DNA of 64,000 nt from Bimastos eiseni (GCA_959347315.1 OY365810.1:3209686-3273685); one strand, 5' to 3'; positions 1 through 11,695 are shown, counted from the stretch's first letter. A program made the numbers and translations. Notes: a model not told the origin generated them from the letters alone.

Positions 1-491
1 TCCAAATCAAAAATTCAAAATCATCGTAAGGCTCGATTTTTTCGACAGATTTTCAGTTGTATAATAGTTTGATTGTTCCTATTGTCAACTTAAATTTCAA
101 TCAATCAATCAATATCGTTTTACAACAAGAGAATGTTTATCATGTTACTGAGAGTAAAGTTGCAAGAATTTCTTACTTGATTAATTTATTTGGCATTTTT
201 TCTTGTGTGGTATTTATCTTGGATTTGAGACAGAGATAGTTTCATTGTTGGCAATGTATTTATATTAGTATTTAAATTTTATCACTTGTATTGTTATTAC
301 TATTATTGCTGTATTGTTATTCTTATTGCTATATTATTTTTTAAGGAGGATTTTTAACACATCGTCGTGGATATAAATCTGAGATTGGTCAGTTCATTCA
401 TTATATGTTAGTTAATGATTATTTGAAGAGATTGATTGAAGCTGATTGTGCTGTTGTTGTGTTTATGAAGGAAGAGGAGAAATCACTGAAG

Positions 492-2808
492 CGTGGCTGT
501 TGGCGCCATCTAGCCTGGACAGCACGAGGTTCTTTGGCACCACTCTGCTCCTTCATGGGTGGAGTCGTGGCTCAGGAAACTCTAAAAGGACTTACTGGAA
601 GATTCTCTCCGCTTGCCCAGTGGGTCAGTTTTAAACAATTTCACTCTTCTTCTTTGAAGAAACTTAAACCAATTTATAAGCCAATTTTGTTTCACCTCTG
701 CTACTGTTGTGTGATCTGGGTGTGATTTCATGTGACTCAAGTGTCATGTACATTGATGGTGAGAAGATGAGAGATGGCAGGAGGGAGGACTGACCACCAT
801 TTGATCTCATCATATGCCGAGGCTAAGAAAATAGAATCGCTCTCGCTTCAGCCTACTTCTCAGGCTGGACCAAGAGACAACTCTTCTCTTACCAGAACTT
901 GTCTGTTAGTGTTCTCAATCATGTTCCAAGTGTTTCTTCAGTCTTTTGATATTTCTCAGTCATTTTCCAAGTGTTTTTCAGTTTTTTTAATGTCATTTTC
1001 AAAGTGTTTCTTCAGTCTTTTAGTATTTCTTCATCATTTTTCAGGCGTTTCATCAGTCTGTTAGTTTTACGCTAGTCATTTAAACAGTGTTTCTTAGAGT
1101 TATAATGGCTCGATATAATTGGCGCTGGATTTTGTTTTTCCAGCTCCACCTGGATGCACAAGAGGTTATGCCTAACGTATTGGAACACACTGAAAGACCA
1201 TATCATCCATGGTGCGTTGCAATTATTTTGTCCATCTTGGTTATTTTTCCATTTTAATATAGATAGGTATGTCTAATGATTTTTATAGAACTCTTTGTTG
1301 ATTTAAGAACATGATTACTGTTGCCTGACAGTCAGAATCTTTGTAACTATGGTGATGCTGTTAATAAACAAGGTGGTGATTGATTGACAGGCAGTTGGTT
1401 ACTGTAGAAATTTTGTTACGTTTGTAGTAATGATCGTTACGATGCCTTGAGGATCTGCGTTGGTGATGAGATTTGTCAGAAGCTGGCGGAGCTGAAAATT
1501 TACATGGTAAGAACCAATCAAAATTAAGTAGCCTATGATTGGAACCAATCAGGATTAAGTCGGCCTTGCTAAGAACCATTTAGATTTCAGTTAATTTTCA
1601 CAAGAACCAATCAGAATAATAAAGCCGTGCATAGTTTATTCAAGCACTGATAAGGCAAATTTTAAAAATAACTGTTTAACTTTCATGATTGATTATTTCT
1701 ATTTTAATCTGTTGATGGAAGGTTGAGTTGCTGAGGCTGTTTTTCCAGGTGGGATGAGGTGCCAATGGTTGTGAAATGCTAAAGCACTTTTCCTTGTTGG
1801 GCGCTGGGCAGTCTTCTGCTTATGGACAGGTCAGTTTCAGTTGAACACATTGGTTAGGATTGTAGTTAGGTATGTTATGCTATGATCCAATCGTATTTTA
1901 GTAGGTCACATAGTGTGGGGACCAATCATTATCAAGTTATTGACACTGGTTGAGAAGGATCAAAGTTATGTAAGTCACTAGGGTAAGGGAGGTTCTCATG
2001 GGGCTGGGAACCAATCAGAATTGAGTAGGTGGTACTTATTTATGAGATTTTGTTTCTATTATTTTGATGGTTTTGATTTGATCAAATGTTAGATCAGATC
2101 GATTGTGACGGAATGTTGATTTGTTTTTAGATTTCTGTCACCGACTACGATTTCATAAAAGAATCGAACCTCGACCAACAGTTTGTCTTCAGACCTCAGC
2201 ATATACAAGTTTGTTTACATCTCTCTACTTGTCAGCCCTTTTGTCTGCTTGCCTCTTTATCTCTCTGTCTCTGTCTGTCTGTCAATTTTTCCCACTGTTT
2301 GCCTGTCTCTGTCTGTCTGTGTCAACCTATTCGTCTCTTTGCCTGACCTGCTTTTGTGTCTCCTGTCCGTCTGCTGTCTGTTTATCAGTTGCTTCCTTGT
2401 TTATTAAATCACTCATTCGTTCTTTTTGTATTAACTCATTTTCATCCAAAAGTCATTGATTTTTTTATTGATCACATTATAGTAGCTTTATGATCATGAT
2501 ACGTAAAGATCGTAATACATTATTACAGCTGTGCGATCACAATTTCTTATTATGTCTCTGCAGTCATGGTATCTCTTGATAGATCTGCAATCTAATTTCT
2601 CGTGATTTCTCTACAGTCATGATATTTTGTTATATCTCTGGGATCATTGTATTTCTATGACCATAATATATGTCTACAATTATTTATGTATCTTTATGAT
2701 CATAATGTATGTAAAAATCATTATGTCTCTGTTATTGTGGTATAGTTTGTTGTTTCCAGCTACCAAAGAGCACGACTGCTGCTCTGTCCGTGTTAGGAAT
2801 CAATACTG
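492..2808 (+). pseudogene. UBA6: UBA6-like ubiquitin-activating enzyme E1, 5' part (six exons)
   Basis: E1 enzymes adenylate ubiquitin or a ubiquitin-like protein and pass it to an internal cysteine. Six exons fit: 492-623 (5' edge uncertain; reads HLAWTARGSLAPL...RFSPLAQW, donor after 623), 1144-1211 (LHLDAQEV), 1428-1506 (CNDRYDALRICVGDEICQKL), 1749-1829 (GANGCEMLKHFSLLGAG, the nucleotide-binding glycine-rich loop), 2131-2208 (ISVTDYDFIKESNLDQQFVF) and 2760-2808 (LPKSTTAALSVLGINT). All have AG acceptors and GT donors and their phases join. The order follows UBA6 rather than UBA1, and EMLKxFxLLG is UBA6-like (recalled, not searched). Codon 3 of the fourth exon is TGA (1755-1757) where the family has Cys or Ala, so I call it a pseudogene. 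The N-terminal exons would lie left of the window. The gene stops after 2808 at an inverted-repeat arm and continues on the opposite strand near 14 kb. Confidence 0.82.
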
Positions 2809-3096
2809 GTGAGCTTTGAGAATATTTCGTTGACTAGATCCAAGTTGTTTAAGAGAATCCAAATTGATCAAAACTCTAATGACTTCTTTTGAGCCATACT
2901 CACAAGATGTCTGTTGATATGAAACTGGAGATAGCCTTTTCAAAACCATTTGCTTAGATAACATTAAGCCTAGATGACCATGTTATATAATTAATCTTAT
3001 TATAGTTACATTATTTCCTGTTCAAATCATACAGTTCTTCATACAAAGATCATTTCACACTGTTTCGTGCAAATGATGATTTTGTGATTTTAGATC
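1605..3096 (+). repeat. Left arm of a 1.5 kb inverted repeat
   Basis: This stretch matches 14067-15549 read on the - strand over its whole length, with scattered substitutions and indels. It starts at AACCAATCAGAATAATAAAG and ends at GATTTTAGATC, after which the two loci differ. It contains three UBA6-like exons and a CTGT-rich low-complexity stretch (2225-2400). Spacer to the other arm is about 11 kb. Confidence 0.92.
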
Positions 3097-3680
3097 AATA
3101 TTTTAGATCAATATAGATGCAATATTTTGAATATTTACTAAAGTCTACACTGACAGCATAACTTACAATCAGCAATGTACTTAAAATTGCAATAAAAACC
3201 ACAAATGAACGTCAGTATTTATCGGAGGAACCTTCTGAAACAACGCATGCTCGAACGGAATTGATAATATACGAAATAAGAAAACAAACTAATTAAATAT
3301 TGAACTTACTATATCGTACTAAACGAAATAATACTCGTGGCATCATCAACTAAGTCAAACTCCTCGTAACCACGTAGATGAAAATGGAGTTTAACAGATG
3401 AAATTCTTTAAATAGAAGTTAGATTTGCGATGAATATTCAAGCAGCATTTGCAATATTATTGTGAAAAATCTGAATGCTGAGTGATTTGAGGAAGAACAT
3501 GGAATTTTGATTTTTGGATCCACTATCATTAGTTCATTACCAATCCCATTAAGGTTGCAAATTGCACCTCTCGTTAACTATTCAAAATTCATCTGGTTGA
3601 GGCACTGCGATGAAGTAGGCTCCTATTAATTTTCTTGTTTTTCTGTTGTTTTTGTTGTATTATTCAATGACATTTGTTAG

Positions 3681-4016
3681 AGTCTGAGCCAATATGCGAG
3701 ACAAATTTTACAACGAATACGTCGAATAGAGTTTCAATTTGGATGCAGTGTAGAGTGAATTTCATAGGCAATTGGGCGCCTACAATGGAATGGAGACAAC
3801 ATGAAGTCGGCTCAGATATCGACGAAGGGTTTCTGGTTTCGAATGACACAGTTGCCGTAACAATTCAGAACTCAAGTATCACTTCCACTTTTATTGTCCT
3901 CATTGACTCAACCAACTACGAATCTTACTTTTCGTGTCGGACATACTTCACTCGGCATAATGGCTTATTCTCTTGTATAGGTTACTGCATGGTTCAACAG
4001 CCTGGACAACATCAAA
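3681..4016 (+). CDS. Orphan immunoglobulin-domain exon
   Basis: An open exon of 336 bases with acceptor TTTGTTAG before 3681 and donor GTAAGA after 4016. It begins and ends in phase 1, as shuffled Ig exons usually do. The core is C-x-V-x-F-x-x-G-N-x-x-P-x-x-x-W-R, then YESYFSCRTYF for the second core cysteine, plus extra cysteines (PICET, SCIGYC). The same C-V-GN-P-WR spacing occurs in the middle Ig exon of the receptor at 27558-37124 (MSCNVSYHGN, IIQWRE), so the two look paralogous. I see no signal-peptide or transmembrane exon on this strand nearby, so it is either part of a gene whose other exons I miss or a stranded copy. Confidence 0.6.
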
Positions 4017-5292
4017 GTAAGAATGTGTGAGCCGTCATAAACTGGCTCAATTCGCAGCACATGCCACTTGTATGCATCATCCTGTTTATCCAAAGAATTT
4101 TCTTCTTTTGGTCATACCTTCTCAATGCTTTATTTCTTTCAACTGTGGGAGGATCTTCAATGGCCTTGATCAAGATTTTATTTCTCTGTTCCACAAACTT
4201 TGCATACTCATGTTTGTAACTTAAGATCTTCCTCATTTGCGCAATTACCATGTTTCCTTCAAGACAAATAAACATTGGAAGGTTAAACCTGGACAATGCA
4301 TGATAAAACCAATCACTGACGTGTGGCATAAATGCCTCAATCTGACACAATTGGGTGTATATCAATGACACTAATTCCAAGGTTCCTGACATAGGCACTG
4401 TTGGATCATCTGGTTGAAAGCGGCACCAAATGCTGTCAGCCCGCATCAGCTCTACCTCATCCAGATACATTGCAAGGTTGTAGTCATATTCATGCATATC
4501 TTGTATATCTTGTATGCATCATCCTGTTTATCCAAAGAATTTTCTTCTTTTGGTCATACCTTCTCAATGTTTTATTTCTTTCAACTGTGGGAGGATCTTC
4601 AATGGCCTTGATCAAGATTTTATTTCTCTGTTCCACAAACTTTGCATACTCATGTTTGTAACTTAAGATCTTCCTCATTTGCGCAATTACCATGTTTCCT
4701 TCAAGACAAATAAACATTGGAAGGTTAAACCTGGACAATGCATGATAAAACCAATCACTGACGTGTGGCATAAATGCCTCAATCTGACACAATTGGGTGT
4801 ATATCAATGACACTAATTCCAAGGTTCCTGACATAGGCACTGTTGGATCATCTGGTTGAAAGCGGCACCAAATGCTGTCAGCCAGCATCAGCTCTACCTC
4901 ATCCAGATACATTGCAAGGTTGTAGTCATATTCATGCATATCTGACCCCATGTAGGTTTCGTTCTGGAATTTGAGTTCAATCCACTTCCTTCTCAACTCA
5001 ACAAGAGAGTTTGCGATATACTTTACAGATTCAGGGCTCAACAGCTTCAAGCTGTCTTCGTGCTGGTCGTGAAAGAGTCGCAGACCGTTCGCCCGTTTTA
5101 ACAGTGCTTTCAACTGAGAGGAAATGTTTTTTCTTTTTGGTCGACGAAAATCAATGTCACATGTTCGGGCCAACACCATTCTTGCTTTTATCATGTTTGT
5201 GCTCTCCAAAATTTTTGGCACACTAGTCTGTATTTCCTTCTGAACACTTCGTCTCAGGATCATCACCGAAATTTCGCGCTTCACTTGGAGCC
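4012..5292 (-). CDS. Unknown conserved-looking protein exon with an internal tandem duplication
   Basis: A long open exon on the - strand starts at 5292 after acceptor ATCTGTGTAG (phase 1) and reads about 265 residues to a stop at 4490. It is rich in charged and helical segments (LVELRRKWIELKFQNETYMG, IWCRFQPDDPTVPMSGTLEL). I do not recognise the family. The part encoded by about 4943-4513 is repeated almost perfectly at 4501-4071, where the reading frame runs on to a different C-terminus (SGMCCELSQFMTAHTFLL) ending at 4012. The two copies are out of frame with each other, so the proximal copy ends early in RYTRYA. Without the duplication the natural C-terminus would be the 4012 one. No membrane segment or signal peptide is visible. 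The 3' end touches the Ig exon on the other strand. Confidence 0.55.
4071..4943 (-). repeat. Recent tandem duplication, two units of about 431 bp
   Basis: 4071-4501 and 4513-4943 are nearly identical; I see differences such as CAATGCTTTA versus CAATGTTTTA and AGCCCGCATC versus AGCCAGCATC. The period is 442 bases, not a multiple of three, so it breaks the host reading frame. Confidence 0.9.
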
Positions 5293-5369
5293 CTACACAG
5301 ATTAGAAAGTTTTATTTAATTACAATACATATTATTCGATCCTAACACATAAACCCTCCCGCTTCGTGT

Positions 5370-6060
5370 CGTGACAATTGGTTCACGACAATTGGTTCAT
5401 GGACAATATTGGTTCACTATCAAATATCACATCCAGCTTCTACTAATATATGATTTTTTTCATCACATCCAACTTCCATTTATGTAAGATTCAGAGGTGT
5501 AACAAGATTTTGAAAAGCGGGAGGGCATAATTTTAAAAAATTGCACGAAGCACCAAATTTTAATTTGCCAGTCCCACTTTTTTTATTTTGGCCCCCAGAA
5601 GTTTGAAAAATGGGGGGGCACAAACTATCTTAACAAAAGTCATCTTAAAAAGCCATTGGCGAAACATAAAAAGAACCGATTTGGGGGCGCATGGGGGGCT
5701 GAGGGGCTGAGCACCAAAACTGGGAGGGCTTTGCCCCCCAGTTTTAAAACTGGGGGCCTGTGCCCCTTTGTCCCCCGCTTGTTACACCCCTGGTAAGATT
5801 CTTTTCATCACATCCAGCTTCTATTTAAGCTTAAATTTTTTATCAATAGAGCTTCCATTTAATCAATACAGCTTCCATTTAAACAGGATTATATTTCATT
5901 GATCCAACTTCTATTTAAATACGAATTCTTTTAATCAGTGCGACTTCTATTAAGCAGAGCTATTTTAATCTGTCCTAGTTATGCAGTATCGCTTTCATCA
6001 ACCCAACTTTTAGGTAAACACTATTTATTGTGAACCAATTGTCATGAACCAAATGTAGTT
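5370..6060. mobile_element. TIR element with degenerate minisatellite core
   Basis: Left end GTGACAATTGGTTCACGAC, repeated once as a shorter unit, and right end GTGAACCAATTGTCATGAAC are inverted copies. The interior is an array of about 40-base units around CATCCAGCTTCYATTTAA. A hAT MITE has inserted in one unit. No coding sequence. Confidence 0.55.
5492..5792. mobile_element. hAT-type MITE
   Basis: A 301-base element with 15-base terminal inverted repeats CAGAGGTGTAACAAG / CTTGTTACACCCCTG (one mismatch) and a perfect 8-base target duplication GTAAGATT at 5484-5491 and 5793-5800. The CAGRGG start and 8-base duplication fit the hAT superfamily. The interior is G-rich and non-coding. Confidence 0.88.
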
Positions 6061-6732
6061 GATCCGTTTTAAACGACGGAAATAATTAACGAAGATAAAA
6101 TACATGTGTCAAACAATGGAAATAATTAACAACGCTTAGATACATATTCACCTTCAAGAGTAACCGTGAGAAAATATCCAACTATTGGATCTATTACTTT
6201 TCCAAGAAAATTATTAGAAAACTATTACTTTCCCAAGGAAGTTATTAGAAAATTATTAGTTCCCCAACTGCCCCACATATTAACGATATAATTAAATGTC
6301 TGTCAAGTTGTCTGTGCATTTACGTTCTAACTTTGACAGTGTTACTTTAACGGTCTTAGACGGAAAACCATCAAGGCCTCTAACACCACATACACACGAC
6401 TAACCCCCTCTCCTCAAAACACCAAACCTCTGTTTTGCAAAATGCAAAAATGTGCACTTAACCACCTTCTAACTTTGCTGTCAAATACACTAAATTGTCT
6501 ATGTATTTCCCGCTAATACAACTCTGAGCCAGACGAGTGCAACCGGCTACAACTCACCAACTCAACTGTCAACACAAACACCAGGTAAGAAATAGCTTAC
6601 AAAATAGTCACCATCCTGAGCTTGGCCTCTTTCCAAGGATTTTGTCTATCATGTTCTTTTCTGACCTTAATTAATTTCAATGATAAAAATACCGGTAATT
6701 GTAAAGGAACCATATGCATACTTAGATCTACA

Positions 6733-7070
6733 GGGTGGGTCACTAAAAAGTAACCCCCTCAGTTTCTTGCTAATGTTTCTACTAAAAGTGGAGATTAGTA
6801 AATGAAATTTTACAGGTGCTAAGCTAATTCATTTACATACAACAGCCAAAATTTACTAAAATATTTCGAACAGAACAAAAGTTATATCACTTTTAATGAG
6901 TCCAAACACGGTTCTTTGCCGGTCAAAAAACATTCAACGCAGGAAAAAGTAACAAAAACGATTTTTTTAAGTCACTTCAATTCTCTCATCGTTTTTGGCT
7001 TTGGTCGCAGATTGTGGTACTTCTCGATCATAGATCCCCACACGTGATAATCCATGGGGTTCAAGTCCCT
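6733..7070 (+). mobile_element. Possible end of a DNA transposon
   Basis: CAGGGTGGGTCACTAAAAAG followed by text unlike its surroundings resembles one end of mariner-like invertebrate DNA transposons. The opposite end is not seen. Confidence 0.25.
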
Positions 7071-7079
7071 TTTAGCCAC

Positions 7080-7510
7080 AATCAAGCGGCATTATTTTTA
7101 TCAATCCAGCTTCCATTTAAACATGATTATTTTCACAAATCCAGCTTCCAATTAAGCATGATTATTTTCATCGATCTAGCTTCCATTTAGGCGTAATTCG
7201 TCTCGTCAATCCAGCTTCCATTTAAGCATGATTATTTTCACAAATCCAACGTCCATTTGAGCACGATCATTTCATCAATCCAGCTTCCATTTAATCATGA
7301 TTCTTTTCATCAATCCAGCTCTAAGTTAAACAGTATCCTTTTCATCGACTCAGCTTCTAGCTAAACACGATTCCTTTTACCAATCGCTCTTCTACTGCCG
7401 ACACTCCCGAGGTAGATTGCCATATAATGTACTTATAAAATACAATATTATTGCATCAGAGATCTGCACCAAACCGCCCTGCGCCAAAACGTCACGTACC
7501 GCTGCTCTAG
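7080..7510. repeat. 40-bp minisatellite array with mobile-element terminus
   Basis: About eight units of the form TTTTCATCAATCCAGCTTCC plus ATTTAAGCATGATTA. The array ends at 7455-7500 in CAGAGATCTGCACCAAACCG and CTGCGCCAAAACGTC, the same terminus found in inverted orientation at 30040-30065 and 39785-39815. It is therefore a right-hand part of that element family. Confidence 0.75.
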
Positions 7511-7740
7511 CGGTACGACTTATTCAAAAAACGTTATCATGCGAATGTCTTGGCCAGAGGGACGATTTTCAGTCCAGAGTACTTTGAATATACAGAATAT
7601 ACAGTTGAACTGCCCACACTTCCGACATTTATATAAATTACCCCAACCATTCGCAAACACGTCATATGAAGGCGTGGCTAATTAAATATAGGCTAACAAA
7701 ACATAGCGCGCTAGTTAGAATACACTCATTCTCATCAGCT

Positions 7741-8085
7741 ATGTCATCAGCTGCACCTCCAATATTTTCATCCAACCAATCATCTTCGTCCATCTCATCC
7801 ACCGCATCAGATGCATGCATCAATACTCCTCCTCCTCTCCCTCCGCTGCCTTACATTCCACACCCCTTACTACACTCACCGATGCTCACCGAATACAACA
7901 TCGTCAGAAACTGATTCCATCTCTGCTTCTTCGTAACCTACGCAGCGACATTTCTCTTAATCCCGGGCCATCTTCTGCATCCAGCTTCAACTTATGCGCT
8001 TTCAATACCGCTCCTCGTCCTCCCTCTGCTCCAACCGCTTTTACTCCGAAGCTGTCCATCCTTCTACTTTCCCTACTCCTAAGAA
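7741..8085 (+). pseudogene. Fragment of a non-LTR retrotransposon ORF with a 2A-like peptide
   Basis: Around 7880-8010 the reading frame gives LLLRNLRSDISLNPGP followed by ASSFNLCAFN. This matches the N-terminal region of CR1-like elements, where a 2A-like motif (D-x-E-x-N-P-G-P) comes just before the endonuclease domain. Here the E is S. 2A-like peptides stall translation at the final Gly-Pro and are known from sea-urchin non-LTR elements. The fragment is cut off at 8085 and no endonuclease follows. Confidence 0.6.
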
Positions 8086-8096
8086 AAAATGTATAC

Positions 8097-8255
8097 TTTG
8101 CAGGGATGTGGTCTCGAGACCGCGGTCTTGGTCTCGAGACCGGAAAAATTCGGTTTTGGTCTTGGTCTTGAATGGATCGGTCTTGGTCTCGGACCATCAG
8201 TCTTGGTCTCGAATACGTCAGTCTTGGTTTTGGTCTTAAATGAACGGTCTTGGCA
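8097..8255 (+). repeat. GGTCTT/GGTCTC hexamer-rich repeat
   Basis: Irregular tandem runs of GGTCTTGGTCTCGAGACC. Related tracts occur at 31015-31110, 31660-31770 and 51955-52420, in both orientations. Confidence 0.8.
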
Positions 8256-9109
8256 TTTGTCACCGTCTTAAGTTAGCGTTCTTGGTTATTTGCCGAATCA
8301 GAGCAATTTCTTTGATATTTGTCAGTTAGTTTCGATTATTAGACACCGGATTTTTCAATTCAAGGCAATGCAGCGCAACTATAAATTCATCTCAGGAACT
8401 TGTAACTTTCAATTGGAAGCATATGCTATATGCAATCATAAATATGGTAGTGAATGAAAATTAATATTGAATGAAAGTGTGTGCATTAACGCATGGATAA
8501 ATGGTCCTCACCTGATGATGTGTGTGCAGCTGACTGTTGTTGTGCATATCCGCTGTTGTATATCGGCCGAACTTCTATCCACTCCCCTGAACTGTCCGAG
8601 GATGATTCCTGTGAAGCATTCAAACAATGCAATAAAAATTGGGTAAGTAGGAATTCATTTTAATGCCATACATTTATAGCAAATACTTTAACAGCAACGA
8701 TACAAACTATATCTTCGATCCTCATCATCGTGAACCTGGTGTTACTGAATGTTCACTTAGTCTTTATGAAAAGTATACCTCAACAAGAAGTGTCATAACT
8801 TGGTAAAAACTTATAGCATTTTACTGGAATTTTGAGAACAACAGTAGGCATTTTAGCACGAAATACTAATCCCGTTAGGCAACGTTGGCCATTTTGTTAA
8901 GTTGTGAAAGTTTGAGATGAAGTACCAAAAAGGAGTAGTTTCCAACATACATGAGCAATATGGAAATGAAGTTTAGCTTCAGCTGGTGTTCAAAACCTTC
9001 ACATACATTTATATGACCGTAGATGTGGACGCCACGGTGTCCACTCAATAATCCGAAGGTTCCATAGTCCAAAGGTTCGATAGTCCGAAGATTTTATACT
9101 CCGATATTA

Positions 9110-9600
9110 ATTTAACTAGAAGCTGGATTAATTGATGAAAAGAATGTGTAAAACTGGGAGCTGGATTGATATGTAAAGGATCATGCCTAAATGGAAGCTG
9201 GATGAATGAAGACAATGGTGCAATCCAGCCTCTAGTCAAACAAAATTCGATTCATCAATCCAACTACCATTAAAACTGCAGTCTTATCACCTATGGCACA
9301 CATAGAAGATGTATTGATAAAAGTAGTCTTTGCCTAAATAGAAACTGGATTTGGTAAAATGCTTAAATGGAAGCGGGATTGATGAAAACAATTTTGGCCT
9401 AGAAAGAAGATTTCATTTAATGATGGCATCCTAGAAAGCAAGAATTCTTTTATTTAAGCAATTATTACTTTCCTAAGTGCATCCTCTATCATACTAAATA
9501 CAATTAGCGAATAAACTTTTAGTCGCAAAGCATTTGAAACTTATGTCGTGAAACCAATTGTAGGGTAACATAATCTTACCCTACAACTGGTTTCAATGTT
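9110..9600. repeat. Degenerate 40-bp minisatellite array ending in a hairpin
   Basis: Units like AAATGGAAGCTGGATTGATG occur in both orientations. At about 9548-9595 a near-perfect stem (GAAACCAATTGTAGGGTAA paired with TTACCCTACAACTGGTTTC) encloses a 7-base loop. The stem motif recalls the termini of the element at 5370-6060. Confidence 0.6.
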
Positions 9601-10020
9601 AGTGATGAGACAATGGATAATAGACTGCGAATATTCAAGCTTAGAACTTCTCCAATTATCTAATTTCAGTCAATCAGACAATGCAAGCAATGCTTCTCAG
9701 TAGGCAATAAGTAGTTCATTCACCACTAACTAAAACAAAATCACATCACACTTTTAAAAGTGCAATGTTTTTTTATCATTATAGAATGCCTAATTTGCAC
9801 ATAACTAAATTTGAACCCCGTTTCACCAAAATCGCAAATCCTGTCAGCAGGTAACTAGCCAACTTATGAGAATCTGAAATAGTGATAACTCTAAACGAGC
9901 AGAAATCATTTATGGGCGAAATTTAATAAATAACACCGAGCAGAATTGAGGAAACCAATTCGATTCCCATAATCCTCAAAAGGTCAACTAGTCATTATTT
10001 CACTAGGCGGCTAATCAACG

Positions 10021-10375
10021 CATGCGAAATGTGGATATGGAGGAAGATGCAGAGAATATCATGGACGAAGAAAAAGACAAGTGAAGGGTTGCGCAAAGAT
10101 ATTGGAGTTGAGAATGATGAGACGTTACAACAAACAGCGTTGAGAAGGAAGCTAGGTTTCTTCAGACATGTTATGCGATCATATGGAATGGAAAAGGAAA
10201 TGATGCTGGCGTGTGGAGAAGGAAGGGAGAAAAGAGGGCGCCCAAGAAAAAAATGGATGGATGAGATACACGAAAAAAACTGGATTGAACCTGGAGGAAT
10301 TAGGGGACGCAACTTCGGAAAGAAAGAAATGGAGAACGTTGATCATGACGGTCGCTAGAGTTCAACGAACTGACC
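10021..10375 (+). pseudogene. 3' part of a non-LTR reverse-transcriptase ORF
   Basis: The reading contains RRKLGFFRHVMR, GREKRGRPRKKWMDEI and, after a frame change near 10285, TGLNLEEL and ERKKWRTLI. This is the usual C-terminal end of an endonuclease/reverse-transcriptase polyprotein of a non-LTR element. Upstream reverse-transcriptase motifs are missing and a frameshift is present, so it is a dead fragment. Confidence 0.85.
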
Positions 10376-11299
10376 ACACAAGGCGACAAGGTGAGCATTA
10401 TTCTCCTCGGAGTTAAACGTATGGCAGTCTCTGTTGATCTGCCAGAAGAAATTAGAGCTGTACTGATTAATCGGGCCGATTATAGAGATATCGGATATCA
10501 GCAAGATAATCGGCACCGATATTAAAAATTATTTTTTTAATTTAATAATATTATTTTCAGTCAAAAAAAGGAAAATGACGACAGCAACATCACTGGGTCT
10601 GTGAAGGACGGCATTTGGTTCCGTTCCCATATCGTGTCGTCGAGCCAATGGCTTCTTCAGACCAGTGGTGAGACCACCTACTGTGCTAGCATAGACCATG
10701 GGAATGTGTCAACATAGGTCTTGGGCAGAGTGAGTCATAGTACCTGCCTATGGGCCAAGGAATGGCTGGCCAATTCAAGCTGTTCGGCTGACCAATTTAA
10801 CAGAGAAACCGATGAATGTACATCACAGTCGCCTGAGAGGCTGAGACTAGATGGGTGGCTGTGAATAGGACAGCTGTGCCTTGGCCTTTACTTACCCTGG
10901 GCACAGTTCGACGTCTAATCTGTATTGCCTGCCTAGGATTAGTCACCAACTACATGCATATGTCTCCTATGGGGAAGTGTTTACAAAAACTGATATCGGT
11001 ACAGCTCTAGAAGAGATTGGTAGATAAGAATTGGAGGAACAATTGCAACAACTGACCACATTTTGATCCTCTCTGCAGAACCCGATTCAGAGAGAATATA
11101 CTTTGGAAGAGCAAGGTTAATGAGTGCACTGTGAGATGTGTCCAGAGCCGAACCCTTCACGACCTTTATCAATTCCAAAGCCACCTAAAAGACAGTCAAC
11201 AGCAATCACAACAAGACAAATTCAGATGTTTCAACACATTATAGAACAATTGAAAATGAAATGCACAACTGAAAAAAACATCATTTAAGCAAATTAAAA

Positions 11300-11695
11300 C
11301 AAGAAATGAAGATGCTAGTGAAATCGATTCGTCTTCTTGGTATGGCGCTATCTCATTGGGGATGCATATGCTTACCTTCAGGAGCTATGCCACCCTACTG
11401 CTGCCAGCTCTTGGAGGACACTGCGCCCTACTGTGTAGGGCCTTCTCAGTGTTCCATTCTCATGCGATGCTATACTGCAGCATCGTGCCTTCTCTGTTGT
11501 AGGTCCTGTTACCTGGAACGGGCTTCATTTGGACCTCTGGCGTTTACCTAATAGCTCCTCATCTTTTTTCTACTCTTCTCTTAAATCTGTCCCCTTGGAC
11601 CGTGATTGGACTGGGAGCACCTCTGAGTAGATTTCTTGAAGAGGTCTATATCAAGTTTCATTTATTGATTGATTGATTGATTGATTGATATCAGT
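11300..11695 (+). mobile_element. 3' end of a CR1-like retrotransposon
   Basis: GPVTWNGLHLDLWRLP (read across a frame slip) and SSSFFYSSLKSVP are typical of the very C-terminus of CR1-like ORF2, followed by GACTGGGAGCACCTCTGAGT and a (TGAT)n tail at about 11663-11690. A short second copy of the tail region is at 11905-11960, and an antisense one at 13797-13860. Confidence 0.7.

Noticed and set aside
1749..1829. Selenocysteine at the E1 TGA codon
   Set aside because: The site is not a redox residue in this family, no SECIS-like hairpin was noticed, and other exons of the gene are broken.
2121..2459. Open frame of 112 codons in the left repeat arm
   Set aside because: Only the part at 2131-2208 is a true E1 exon; the rest is a CTGT-rich tract.
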